From the NCBI RefSeq assembly GCF_000337455.1, contig NZ_AOIU01000043.1, positions 1 to 64,000 on the forward strand: a stretch of DNA of 64,000 nucleotides, read 5' to 3'. The translations under genes and the position numbers were made by a program. Origin of the DNA: Halosimplex carlsbadense 2-9-1. Lineage in GTDB: Archaea; Halobacteriota; Halobacteria; Halobacteriales; Haloarculaceae. Below, piece after piece: positions 33,971 to 42,880 of this stretch (position 1 is the stretch's first letter; the number at the start of each line of letters is the position of its first letter). The notes beneath the pieces are model-generated. The model was not told where the DNA came from. It saw only the letters and a program-made list of their open reading frames with translations, and ran no database searches.

Positions 33971-34025
33971 CATTACTTGTATGAGTAATGGCTTAAGCGT
34001 TTCCATTACTCAATAAAGTAATGGC
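33971..34025. promoter_or_regulatory. Two 22-bp palindromic operators controlling the HRAMP operon
   Basis: CCATTACT-N6-AGTAATGG occurs twice: 33971-33992 and 34004-34025. Their centres are 33 bp apart, about three helical turns, so bound dimers would sit on one DNA face. The pair lies between the divergent HRAMP operon and the winged-helix gene at 34072 and covers TATA-like ATAAAG. It is an obvious target for the neighbouring regulator. Confidence 0.8.
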
Positions 34026-34071
34026 TGAGCTACCGCTACCTACATAGGGCAAGGCACAAAGTGTCTAACTA

Positions 34072-34317
34072 ATGGGGAACCCCGAGCGAGATAATGAGAC
34101 GGGAAAATTCACCGTCAAATACCCTCGGGAGGATTTTCTTGAAGCGATTCGAAAAAACGGAGGGATGGCCGGAACGTCTGATATTGCAGAGTCAATTGGT
34201 GTTATCAGAGAAACCGCTTACAAGAAACTCAAACGGATGGAAGAAGATGGAGAAGTTAATTCCCAAAGAGTTGGAAATTCACTGGTATGGACGATTGAGG
34301 GTCATAGCGAGGAGTAA
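34072..34317 (+). CDS. Small winged-helix regulator, divergent from HRAMP
   Basis: An 81-residue DNA-binding protein. After a short N-terminus it has the helix-turn-helix GGMAGTSDIAESIGVIRETA then YKKLKRMEEDGEV and the wing NSQRVGNSLVWTIEG. The whole protein is one winged helix, so it probably acts as a dimer. Its gene is divergent from the HRAMP operon, with two palindromes 47-101 bases upstream. The inferred role is autorepression and control of HRAMP expression. Confidence 0.8.
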   Translation: MGNPERDNETGKFTVKYPREDFLEAIRKNGGMAGTSDIAESIGVIRETAYKKLKRMEEDGEVNSQRVGNSLVWTIEGHSEE

Positions 34318-34457
34318 CCAGCTCACTGTCTTGGTAAATTATATTGGCTGATTTCGATAGTTTGAGAACTGTCTATGATCCAGAACTCATATTTAAATTC
34401 GATTACCGAGTAGATTCAGGATTGTCCGTCTATCAACTGGAGACTAAGTATAGGTAG

Positions 34458-35906
34458 ATGGAATATTCGCGGAGACGATTTTTCACTGCCGCCGCCACGA
34501 CGGCCGGCGCACCCCTCCTCACTCAGCCGTCCATAGCCCACTCCACGGATCCGCCCTCTTGCTATGAGGATCGCAAATATGATCTTCCGACACCTACGCC
34601 GCCAGAAGAATCCTTGAACAAGGTCGTGATCAACGAAGTCTACGGTGAACTGGTTCTCTCACCGGACTGCCCATACTGGATCTGGCCCATCTGCTCGACT
34701 TCAGACCTAGTGAGGATCGAATACGAGGTCCGCCCGGAAGATGATGCCAAAGCACCGAGTATTCTCATTGTCGATGACCTGGGCTTGGAAGAGTACCAGA
34801 TTCGAGCTAATTCGTATCCGATTATGGATGGACCGCTGATCTCCTCGACAGTTATCAACGTCCCGTGGTACGGGGAATGGGAGTTCTCGTACGGCTACAA
34901 TGGCGAGAATTTTCACCTCAAGAATATCCCGAAGAAGGGGCGAAGCCTCAACGACTGGGGCGAGGAGCAGAAGCTAGTTGACTATTACACTATCGAGTGC
35001 CTCACTTACTCCTCATCCGACGCGGTTCAAATACGGCGGATTATCAAGCCTGAACTCGGAAATTACTATCTCGTATTCGATTGGACTGACGACATTCCCC
35101 AGGAACCCGACACGGAACGGGTGTCTGTACAGGTATCGTTGCGGGCTACCGAACCGATCGACGAGGAGGTGATCGAAGAGACGGCCACGGCCTCGGTGGA
35201 GCTGCTGTACGGTCGGGTAGCCGACCAGCGGTCACCGGTGGTGGAGACGGCCGTCAACGTGGCGAGGGCTATCTGCTCCCAGGCCCCGGATGCGTTCCAA
35301 GGCGTCTCTGTCTCGGAGATTAATGATGTTGCGCCCCAAGCTGGCCAACTGGTGTCCAGCGTGAACATCGTGCTCACGATCCTGGAAAACCAGCTCGGAT
35401 TCGATCCGTCGATTCGACGGCGGCTCACCACGCAGATGTCGGCGTGGACGAGGTGGGGAATGTTCGTTCTACCAGTGGCCAGTAGTTTTGACCAGTTGCT
35501 CAATGACGCGTGTACTGTTGCGGAGGCGGAGCCTGCGGAAGTCACTGAAGATGTAGAGAATATGCTGATGAGTCTCGATATCGTGGTCGCGGATCTCGTG
35601 GCTGCCTACTTCGGGGGGGCGGGCAGGGCTGCTAGGTTCGTGGTGGGACTAGCGCACAAGTACTTGCTCGGGTTCGTGGCCCGGACACTTGGTTTGAAGA
35701 CGTACCTGGTGCTGTTGCGAGAGCTGTACACGCTGTCGGGTATCAGTGAGGTGCTTTCGGCGATAAAGGCGGTGACGCGGGAGATTGCCAGGGAGTATGA
35801 TTGGTTGGATGAGGCGAATGTTGAGACGGTTGAGAGTCTTAATGAAGAGTCGTTGTGGTCGTTGGATTGGGGTCTCGATCTGTTTAGCCCGGAATGCAGT
35901 GTCTGA
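34458..35906 (+). CDS. Tat-type exported protein of unknown function
   Basis: A 482-residue protein beginning MEYSRRRFFTAAATTAGAPL, a twin-arginine signal (RRRFF) with a short hydrophobic stretch and a likely cleavage region near AHS. The mature part begins with a beta-rich, Cys-containing domain (SCYEDRKYD, CPYWIWPICS) and continues into a helical C-terminal half with hydrophobic segments (IVVADLVAAYFGGAGRAARF, KYLLGFVARTLGLKTYLVLL). No known fold was recognised. Exported haloarchaeal proteins with hydrophobic C-terminal parts include halocin-type toxins and surface proteins, but no specific family fits. Other membrane-type genes follow. Confidence 0.6.
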   Translation: MEYSRRRFFTAAATTAGAPLLTQPSIAHSTDPPSCYEDRKYDLPTPTPPEESLNKVVINEVYGELVLSPDCPYWIWPICSTSDLVRIEYEVRPEDDAKAPSILIVDDLGLEEYQIRANSYPIMDGPLISSTVINVPWYGEWEFSYGYNGENFHLKNIPKKGRSLNDWGEEQKLVDYYTIECLTYSSSDAVQIRRIIKPELGNYYLVFDWTDDIPQEPDTERVSVQVSLRATEPIDEEVIEETATASVELLYGRVADQRSPVVETAVNVARAICSQAPDAFQGVSVSEINDVAPQAGQLVSSVNIVLTILENQLGFDPSIRRRLTTQMSAWTRWGMFVLPVASSFDQLLNDACTVAEAEPAEVTEDVENMLMSLDIVVADLVAAYFGGAGRAARFVVGLAHKYLLGFVARTLGLKTYLVLLRELYTLSGISEVLSAIKAVTREIAREYDWLDEANVETVESLNEESLWSLDWGLDLFSPECSV

Positions 35907-35926
35907 ATTGGTGAAGGTGTAGTCGC

Positions 35927-36307
35927 TTACCGGATGGAAAAGAAATAGTTGATGGCGGCAGATAGCCCGCCAAGGTCACGGAAGAATTTCGCCAGGGTGC
36001 TGAGTCCGATCATGCCGAGGATACCGCCGACCAGTGGGTCGACCGCCATCCCGATCCGGAGCAGCGTCCCGAACTGGAATATATCGACGAGCAGCAGGCC
36101 GCCGGCAAACATGGCGAAGTCGACCGGGACGGCAATACCGTGCTGGTAGAGGACCCACAGGGTGGCACCGCCACCAACCAGTATCCATAACAGGAACTTG
36201 CGGCCGCGTTCCGTGGCGCTCTCGGGATCGCCCTTCCGCCAGTTCCGGAAGTAGTTCGCCGTCTGGAACAGTGCTTTGAGCAGGCCCGGCGAAATCTGAT
36301 ATATTAA
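35927..36307 (-). pseudogene. Membrane protein frame without a start codon
   Basis: An open frame of about 125 codons translates to LLKALFQTANYFRNWRKGDP, WILVGGGATLWVLYQHGIAV, a second hydrophobic part MFAGGLLLVDIFQF and LRIGMAVDPLVGGILGMIGL. This is a coherent two- to three-helix membrane protein. No in-frame ATG, GTG or TTG precedes it before the upstream stop at 36308-36310; the first Met is in the middle, at 36112. It is either a truncated gene or one using an unusual start. It runs against its neighbours. Confidence 0.5.
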
Positions 36308-36421
36308 CTAACCATTGAAATGCGTATAAGTTTTATTCCGGCAATAATCCTGCTTGCAGGCGGAGACAGTATGTTTGTGTCTGGATCAGATATTTAAGTA
36401 AACTTGACGTACTGTAGGGAA

Positions 36422-37999
36422 ATGACGGTGTTCGGCCGTCTTGGCATCCTGTTCGTGGTCTTCGGCGGGGCCGCCCTTCTACTTGTGGATGGCCTGCGTT
36501 CTCCCCCCGGTCTCTGGTACACGGCCACAGGTATCATCGCCGGGACAATGATAGTCATGTACACGGTGATATTGTCGCCGTCACCACAGCGTCCGCAGCC
36601 TGCTCCAGAACCTACCTCTCCGAGTACGTCCGACGAGTCCACGACGGCTTCACCGACGCGTCAGGCCGATTCATCGCCGGCCGATACAGAACAGACGGTC
36701 AAGTCCACAGAATCGGCCAAGCAGGAACCTGAGCCAGCAGGCGACAACGACCCGGATCCGCCGAAGCCGTCGACATCGAAAGAACCGGAGCCACCGATAT
36801 CGAAGCAACTAGAACCGCCGTCGACGTCGGTGAATAAGCAGCAGTCCCTTCCGGCCGATACTGTGACGACGCAGCGAACCGCTTCGCACACCGATTCCCC
36901 GCGGACGAGGAAAACGACGAGCACGTCTACCCACCGGCAAAGACACGTCACCTCCACAGCGTCGCCACGCCGGAACCTATCCACCGGGACCGACAACCCA
37001 TATTTCAAGCCAGTCGATTCGAGCCGCGAGATCAAGTTCATCCAAGTCGACACGAGATTCAGTTACCTCGACGTCGACTGGGAACCGGAGTTCATCGGTC
37101 TCGACCCGGTCCCGGACCTCGTCGAGGTCGATGTCGGGCCGAGTGCCGTGAGCCATGAGCTGGTTCGCAGTCCGATCGAGATTAAGATTTCTTCGTTCAT
37201 CAAATCGCTCTTCACGCCCTCGCCGGAGGATGCTGGCGCCGATGCCTGGGACGAGACGACGCAATCCGTGGATGCATCGGACGGCCGCGCACGTCACCGG
37301 AGAGACGATACCCGTGCCCGGCGGAGACAGGTTACTCGCGATAATCAGGAGACGTGGTACCGTGAACAGGACCGGCACGTGGACCGGCCCCGTGACCCGC
37401 TGACAGCCGCCGATAGACGGCAGCAGCCGGTAGAGACATGGCCGGGGTCATTCGGCCGGAAACCAGTGGATAGCCGCCGGGACACCGCTGACACAGCCGG
37501 CTACGGTGACCGGGAGGATATGGGTGTATTTGTCGGTGGACGTTCCGGTAACCGTCGCTTACTTGGCTGGGAGCCGGGCATGGATGAGGAACCGATCGGA
37601 CTGCAGGATACAAGTAGAGCTGATGAGCCGGCCGCCGATGTGGGGATGGATTATTCACCGCCGCAGTGGGAGTCGCCGCAGTGGGATGCCGATCCCTTCG
37701 GACTGGCCGACGTCGACTCGGGATTCTCCGAGCCCGAGGAACCCGTGTTCGAACCCGTTGCACAGTCAGATCTTGGCTTTGGAATGTCTGACTGGGAGCC
37801 CGAGGTGCCGATCGAGAAACCCGTGATAGATCCGGATGTCGGTGCGGAGATGTTGGGCTTGGATGGATTTGCGGAGCCGGCGGACGAAGCGGCAGGTCTG
37901 TCCGGCCTCGATGCCGAGACCGGGTCGAACCCGTTGTTCCCCGACGGAGAGAGCTTCTTCCCGGAGGAAGACCTGGAGGACGACTGGCTGACGTTCTAA
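36422..37999 (+). CDS. Two-helix membrane protein with long disordered acidic tail
   Basis: A 525-residue protein. Two N-terminal membrane helices (FGRLGILFVVFGGAALLLVD and LWYTATGIIAGTMIVMYTVI) are followed by about 450 residues rich in Pro, Ser, Thr, Asp and Arg with almost no predicted fold. A WEP motif recurs in the tail: LDVDWEPEFIGLD, LLGWEPGMDEEPIGL, QWESPQWDADPFGL and DWEPEVPIEKPV. The start is the ATG at 36422, preceded by a TATA-like TATTTAAGTA about 31 bases upstream. Possible roles are a surface-anchored scaffold or an intracellular tether whose WEP motifs bind a partner repeatedly. Confidence 0.65.
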   Translation: MTVFGRLGILFVVFGGAALLLVDGLRSPPGLWYTATGIIAGTMIVMYTVILSPSPQRPQPAPEPTSPSTSDESTTASPTRQADSSPADTEQTVKSTESAKQEPEPAGDNDPDPPKPSTSKEPEPPISKQLEPPSTSVNKQQSLPADTVTTQRTASHTDSPRTRKTTSTSTHRQRHVTSTASPRRNLSTGTDNPYFKPVDSSREIKFIQVDTRFSYLDVDWEPEFIGLDPVPDLVEVDVGPSAVSHELVRSPIEIKISSFIKSLFTPSPEDAGADAWDETTQSVDASDGRARHRRDDTRARRRQVTRDNQETWYREQDRHVDRPRDPLTAADRRQQPVETWPGSFGRKPVDSRRDTADTAGYGDREDMGVFVGGRSGNRRLLGWEPGMDEEPIGLQDTSRADEPAADVGMDYSPPQWESPQWDADPFGLADVDSGFSEPEEPVFEPVAQSDLGFGMSDWEPEVPIEKPVIDPDVGAEMLGLDGFAEPADEAAGLSGLDAETGSNPLFPDGESFFPEEDLEDDWLTF

Positions 38000-38066
38000 C
38001 GTGGCCTCGATTAGCTGGGACAGGTCAGGTCTTCGAAACAGCGGGGCGGTCACTCTCCAACGATAG

Positions 38067-38516
38067 CACCTCAACTTCACCCAGCGGAAAATAGAGATAC
38101 TGGAAAACAAATACCGCAAAGACCGGACCATCCCCGTGGCGGACGACTTCGCCACCCAACTCGAGGACTACGTCACCGACAAGGCACCTACCGACTACGT
38201 CTTCCCCGGTCGCAGTACCCACATCTCATAGCGAACCTTCCAACGCCGGGTGCGACAATGGGCGCTCGATGTCGATCTCTACCCGCCACACATCACGGCT
38301 GACAACCTGACCGACGAGATTCCAGAACATCGGCACGTGACGCCGCACACACTTCGGCATACCTACGCCACCTAGATGCTACGGAAAGACACCCCGATGC
38401 TGAAGCTCTCGAAACTGTTTGGACACGAGAACGTCGAGACCACCGTCAACCAGTATGGTCATCTCGTCGACGAGGACGTGCGTGAGGAACAGAACCGCGC
38501 AACTCTCCCCGGATAA
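38067..38516 (+). pseudogene. Tyrosine recombinase (integrase) relic with two amber stops
   Basis: An open frame of 150 codons matches the catalytic half of an XerA/integrase-type recombinase: ENKYRKDRTIPVADDFATQL, TPHTLRHTYAT (box II with RHxxR), LFGHENVETTVNQYGHL (box H and catalytic Tyr) and a normal end, EEQNRATLPG. Two in-frame TAG codons interrupt it, at 38229-38231 and 38373-38375. Nothing of the N-terminal domain is found upstream. Both stops are one base from CAG, AAG or GAG. The relic suggests an ancient integration in this region. Confidence 0.8.
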
Positions 38517-38544
38517 AAGATGATACGGGTGTTCGAACGCTCGG

Positions 38545-38856
38545 TCAGTCCGTTAGGATACCCGCCGAAACCGCTTGGGCGTACAGCTCATTCAACATCT
38601 GCGTCTGGAGCATCATCGGACGTGAACTCCACGACCACTCACCATCGGTCCCTGCGTAGTAGCCGACCCGGATATGGGTCTCCCAGTCCTCGTCGTCATT
38701 CTCGATCCGCTGGATGACCTTCCAGTAGTCCTTCCCGCTGCCGTTCTGGTACACGCCGACCTCGTCGACAACCGTCCCGAACTTCGACTGGCGCGATGGG
38801 GCATCGATACTCTCTGGGCGATCTCTAAATCGGTATGCATCGCTATCTTCTGGCAT
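38545..38856 (-). CDS. Small acidic protein of unknown function
   Basis: A 103-residue protein (MPEDSDAYRFRDRPESIDAP) with a beta-rich centre: KFGTVVDEVGVYQNGSGKDY then WKVIQRIENDDEDWETHIRV and GYYAGTDGEW. A TATA-like TTTATTA (minus strand, near 38887-38893) lies about 33 bases upstream of the start, consistent with a real promoter. It is encoded against the integrase relic and ends 28 bases after it. I recognise no family. Confidence 0.6.
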   Translation of the reverse strand: MPEDSDAYRFRDRPESIDAPSRQSKFGTVVDEVGVYQNGSGKDYWKVIQRIENDDEDWETHIRVGYYAGTDGEWSWSSRPMMLQTQMLNELYAQAVSAGILTD

Positions 38857-39106
38857 CGCGGAAACCGCGTAATCAGACGGACCGTAATAAAGCCACCGCC
38901 GGCCGTACTAAACATTTCGCTATATCGAAATCTTCGGTATACGGTACGCCTTGCCGCGACTTCTCACTGCCATCAAATATCCCCACTACCAACTGCCTAT
39001 AGCTTCTAGGAAATAGGCGTACTTCTAAATGATACTGTCTTCTCTTATTTTCACTATCACCACTTGTCTTATTACAGCTGAGGCTGCAGTCGAGACTGAA
39101 AGCACA

Positions 39107-39493
39107 ATGCGGTTAGAACTGACTATCACCGCAGACAAATCGGAACTGCCCCTGATCGTCAACGCACTATCGACGCTAGAAGGCGACGTCGATGTAAGCG
39201 TGGACGCCGACGGAGACGACGGAGGCCAGATAGCCATCGACCTGACCAATGAAGGGCGATACGTTCTCGCAGCCGTCCAGGAATCGCCGGGATCCGCCCT
39301 GCGTGTTATCCACCGGACAGTGAACGAGCTCGATGGGACGCCCTTCGAAGGATATTCGCAGGAGGACGGCTGGAACGACGAGCGAGAGGAAGTTCAGGGC
39401 CTACTGTGGTCGCTGAAGAGCGAAGATCTGGTCCGTAACGACGGCCAGCAGTGGTATCCTACGGATGATGCGCCGACCGATGTCCTCCAGTAG
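39107..39493 (+). CDS. Haloarchaeal protein of unknown function
   Basis: A 128-residue acidic protein, MRLELTITADKSELPLIVNA, SALRVIHRTVNELDGTPFEG, EEVQGLLWSLKSEDLVRNDG, WYPTDDAP. The start at 39107 was chosen because a TATA-like CTTATTAC lies about 35 bases upstream; the frame opens earlier with a hydrophobic stretch that looks like untranslated sequence. The last part (LLWSLKSEDLVRNDGQQWYP) has the look of a winged-helix end. No function can be named. Confidence 0.6.
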   Translation: MRLELTITADKSELPLIVNALSTLEGDVDVSVDADGDDGGQIAIDLTNEGRYVLAAVQESPGSALRVIHRTVNELDGTPFEGYSQEDGWNDEREEVQGLLWSLKSEDLVRNDGQQWYPTDDAPTDVLQ

Positions 39494-39623
39494 CTTCTAG
39501 TCTCATTCTGTCTGCTCGTTCGATGGTAACACGGTGAGTGCTCGATAGCGGTTCTAATCACGTCGCTAATGACGAACCTCGCCAGAACAGGCGGCTAGCG
39601 GAACTATCAACTAGTCTGTCTTA

Positions 39624-41366
39624 GTGTCCTCTTACAACGTGTACCAGACCATCTCAGAAGACCCTCCACGAACAGATCCAACCACGTGGTTGGCCTTCGG
39701 CGACCTCAACGAAACCCCCGTTGACGCCGGCTGGATCCACCCCTACCAACGAGGTCAGGCCTCTATACAGACCCAAAATTGTGAACTGACGCAGGCCTTC
39801 GACACCCAGGCGTTCCTCGTCGACGTCGACGAACTGGATCCCATCCTCGATGCCGACCCGGACACGGACATGGGAGATATCGTGTTCAATCCGATGCGAT
39901 ATGGGCGACGGCGGGAGTCGCTGGATGATCCGATGGAGCCGTACTGGGAAGAGGACGTGACGCGTGAAGTCAACGGGATCCCGGTGTCGAGGTTCATCAT
40001 GAATTTCGAATACGAGGCACCGCTCATCGATACCGGGTTCATCGAGTACCACAACCTGGTCGAAACCGACAAACGCCAGTTCAAGGAGCTAGAATCCGAC
40101 GATCTCGCGGTCCAGTTCAATGCAGATGTCTGGCGAGCCAAACATGGACTGACAGCTGATCCGACCGAGCACTCAGTCCGAGAGCTACGTGTCCGCGCAT
40201 CGTTCTTGAAGGAGTATCTGGAAGAACGTGGGATGGCGCTCGTACTCTCGTACCTGCAGCGCCGGACCGTTGAGCCGAGCGACGCCGTGGCCATCGATGA
40301 ATCGGTGGAAGTGCCAGTCTCGGACGGCACCTCGAAACGAGAATTCCACCCCGAACGAATGCCCGGGCTGGGTCATTCCTGCTGGTTCTACTGGACGTGC
40401 CCGATACTCCCGGACGATATCCCTCAGTCACGCGAGGCGCAACTGGCCGAACAACGGGAACACCTCCCCTTCCGGACACAGAACGGTCACTCCGTCACAA
40501 AGGAAGGCGTCGACGATGGATCCGCCTTCCGAGAGATAGGGATCAGCCGCCCGCCCGCTGGCCCCGAGGATCACGACTACATACACTTCGACCCGGCAGT
40601 CCTAGAACGATACCGCAATGACCCGCGAGGGGGTGTAGAGGAGTGGTCCGAACAAGGGCTGACAGTCGACTGGTTAGACCGGTGGATAGTACGACTCTAT
40701 CGCAGCGACAATGAACAGCTTGTATTGCTCGTTGACGATCTTACTAGCATCGGAGATACGGAACTCTCGCACTGGCATCAGCACAATGTGACTCCTGTAG
40801 GAGAGGTGCCGAAGGAGATGGTACAGAACTATGTGTACGCAGAGCCGGTCGATACCTTCGCTCCTGCCCAGGCCGTTCTCAACGGTATGCGAGAGGCTGA
40901 TTCCCTGTTCGAGTCGCTCCGCAGTGAGTCACTTTTCCGGGATATCCCATTGGACCGTAACGCTGAGGATTTGCTTACCCCGGTGCGGGAGGACCGGGAT
41001 GAGTTCCTGCAGATCACGCAGGATCTGGATAATATCTTGGTTGAACGGGTGAATCAGAGTGCGATCGAATCTATCACGGGGCAGAGTGCCGGTGGGACAA
41101 AAAATGCCTTCTTTGACCTGTATGAGTTCCTCGCTGATACCGACCGTGCTGCAGAATTGATGACGCCAATTAATGCAGTCCATTATTTCCGGAACGAAGA
41201 AAGTCATGACAGAGTCCAACCGGGCTGGACAGAGGCCTTGGAGGAACTGGATATGGCGGATAATCCAGATATCCTGGAACTCTATCGGTATACCCTCCAG
41301 GAGGTGGCAGACTCGCTTGATGAACTCGAGTCGCTGCTGCAGGAGAACCAGACGCAGTTAGAATAG
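39624..41366 (+). CDS. Large acidic protein of unknown function
   Basis: A 580-residue soluble protein with a GTG start (MSSYNVYQTISEDPPRTDPT). There are no membrane helices or signal peptide. The central part contains WCFYWTCP-like aromatic and Cys residues (HSCWFYWTCPILPDDIP), and the C-terminal half is helical and acidic (LDELESLLQENQTQLE). A TATA-like element was not clear. The gene follows the 39107 gene by about 130 bases on the same strand. I recognise no family. The length and intact frame argue for a functional protein, perhaps tied to the membrane and exported proteins upstream. Confidence 0.6.
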   Translation: MSSYNVYQTISEDPPRTDPTTWLAFGDLNETPVDAGWIHPYQRGQASIQTQNCELTQAFDTQAFLVDVDELDPILDADPDTDMGDIVFNPMRYGRRRESLDDPMEPYWEEDVTREVNGIPVSRFIMNFEYEAPLIDTGFIEYHNLVETDKRQFKELESDDLAVQFNADVWRAKHGLTADPTEHSVRELRVRASFLKEYLEERGMALVLSYLQRRTVEPSDAVAIDESVEVPVSDGTSKREFHPERMPGLGHSCWFYWTCPILPDDIPQSREAQLAEQREHLPFRTQNGHSVTKEGVDDGSAFREIGISRPPAGPEDHDYIHFDPAVLERYRNDPRGGVEEWSEQGLTVDWLDRWIVRLYRSDNEQLVLLVDDLTSIGDTELSHWHQHNVTPVGEVPKEMVQNYVYAEPVDTFAPAQAVLNGMREADSLFESLRSESLFRDIPLDRNAEDLLTPVREDRDEFLQITQDLDNILVERVNQSAIESITGQSAGGTKNAFFDLYEFLADTDRAAELMTPINAVHYFRNEESHDRVQPGWTEALEELDMADNPDILELYRYTLQEVADSLDELESLLQENQTQLE

Positions 41367-41729
41367 ACCGGTCTCCCTGGGCTCGCATCTGTAAATCTGA
41401 TGTGACATCCCGTGTCTCAGGGCAGTCACCGGCGGCCCATCCGGTCCGTCTCCGCGTTCAGCTTCGGCACCGACGCCGCTGCTCCCGCACGTCGACCCAC
41501 AGCCCAGACAAATAAAACCCGACCGGCAACAGCAAAAGCACACCAGCCGCTGACGCCGTTACCACAGCCCATGGCGAGGACAACAGTGACCAACGCAGGA
41601 GCGGCGTGACGCCATCGAGGCGGCCCGCAAGGCATGGAAGCACGTGCGGCGGGCGCATCGGCTTCGACGACAAGGCAATACGGATGCGGCGGACGAGGCG
41701 TACAGTGAGGCGGTCGGCGAGGAGGTGCG
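41367..41729. other. Probable decayed coding region
   Basis: A stretch of 363 bases without a convincing gene. A plus-strand frame (about 41602-41724) reads DAIEAARKAWKHVRRAHRLR and ends EAVGEEVR but has no start codon. On the minus strand, LLLLPVGFYLSGLWVDVREQ (about 41463-41520) looks like a membrane helix. These are probably gene fragments. Confidence 0.4.
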
Positions 41730-42465
41730 ATAACCGACGACGAACCGGCCACGGTCCGGGACCGGATCAAGCGGAGTGCGTTGATCAAGGTCGACTCGCT
41801 GAACCACACGTATAACCCGCATTTTTTGGGCGAACTTCTACCGGTGGCTGAACCGGTTTCTCGATACGGTGTTGTTCGCGGCGAGTCTGTTGCTGGTGTC
41901 GCAGACCCTCTGGACGGTGTGGCCGGCGTGGACGACGTTCGCCATACTGGGGTTGATGGCGATCATCACGGGGTATCGGCGTGCGGCAAAGCCGGATCAG
42001 CGGTCGGAACGGTTCCGGAAGTCGGTGAACCGGCATCACGCATTGTTCGACGAGTTCCGGGATCTCCTGATGGGGACGTTGTCGGACGGGTCGGATTCAC
42101 ACGACGAGATGCAGGACCGGTTTGACGAGCGGGCGGACCGGCGCCGTGAGTTGAACATAGATAGTCCGGATGCGAGAAGTCTCTGGTATTACTGGATCAA
42201 GTACGTGCGGGGCGAAAAGAAGCTGCAGAACCAGATCTCGACGGCGCCGGAGATGCGGGAAGCAATTACCCGGGAGGCCCACGACGTTTTGATGCTTGGC
42301 GCGGGGGCGGCGAGGTATCCGAGATTGACTTCTGACAGGTGGGCGTGGGCTTGGTTGATACCGCGAGTCACGTTGGCTGCGGCCGGGTCGGCGTTGTCGC
42401 CTTTGGCTTCGATGACTGCGACGGGAGGTGACGGCGTACTTGAGAGTACTCTTAGAGGGGTGTGA
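41730..42465 (+). pseudogene. Membrane protein gene with frameshift in a T6 run
   Basis: The first part of the frame reads DDEPATVRDRIKRSALIKVD and SLNHTYNPHF. After the run TTTTTT at 41821-41826 the sensible continuation is one base out of frame, WANFYRWLNRFLDTVLFAAS, then two membrane helices (LLLVSQTLWTVW, FAILGLMAIITGY) and a helical C-terminus to 42465. Removing one T joins them. This could be a real inactivating shift or a sequencing slip. The helix-then-membrane-pair layout is vaguely SLATT-like. A shortened protein from GTG at 41866 is also possible. Confidence 0.5.
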
Positions 42466-42808
42466 TGGTGCCGAAATCGTCGCAGTTTTTGTGCTGTTCG
42501 TCACTGGGTGGTGAGTCTGACTGGGGTCCCGGCTTGTAGCTAACACTTGAACTCTTGCTTAGTGGGCGAGACATATGGACAATTGTTTGTCTGTCGTTTT
42601 GCGGGTAGCAGCCTTCGCAGGACGTGTTTGTATTGAAACGTACTTCTGCGCAGATCGTTGAATTCGAAACCGGTTATATATAAAACCTTGTCCAAACCCA
42701 CCATAATCTATCGTATATCTAAACGTCTGTGGCAAAATAAGGGGAAGAGATATAACCATCAATCAACTACCTGCGCCTGTGGATTGAGACGAAACAAATC
42801 AACAAGCT
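42466..42808. other. AT-rich intergenic region
   Basis: 343 bases without a gene. An AT-rich TTATATATAAAACC stretch near 42674-42687 and GCAAAATAAGGGG near 42731-42743 could be promoter elements for the downstream genes. Nothing else is seen. Confidence 0.4.
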
Positions 42809-42880
42809 ATGACTAACCAAAGAGCCCGTTCACAACAGCAATCCAGCCAGAATCAAACAGACGATTATATCGTGGAATGA
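42809..42880 (+). CDS. 23-residue leader peptide coupled to zinc-finger gene
   Basis: The ORF MTNQRARSQQQSSQNQTDDY ends IVE and its stop overlaps the start of the next gene in ATGA (42877-42880). The Gln/Ser-rich peptide has no domain. The exact overlap suggests translational coupling, so its translation may set the level of the downstream protein. Confidence 0.45.
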   Translation: MTNQRARSQQQSSQNQTDDYIVE

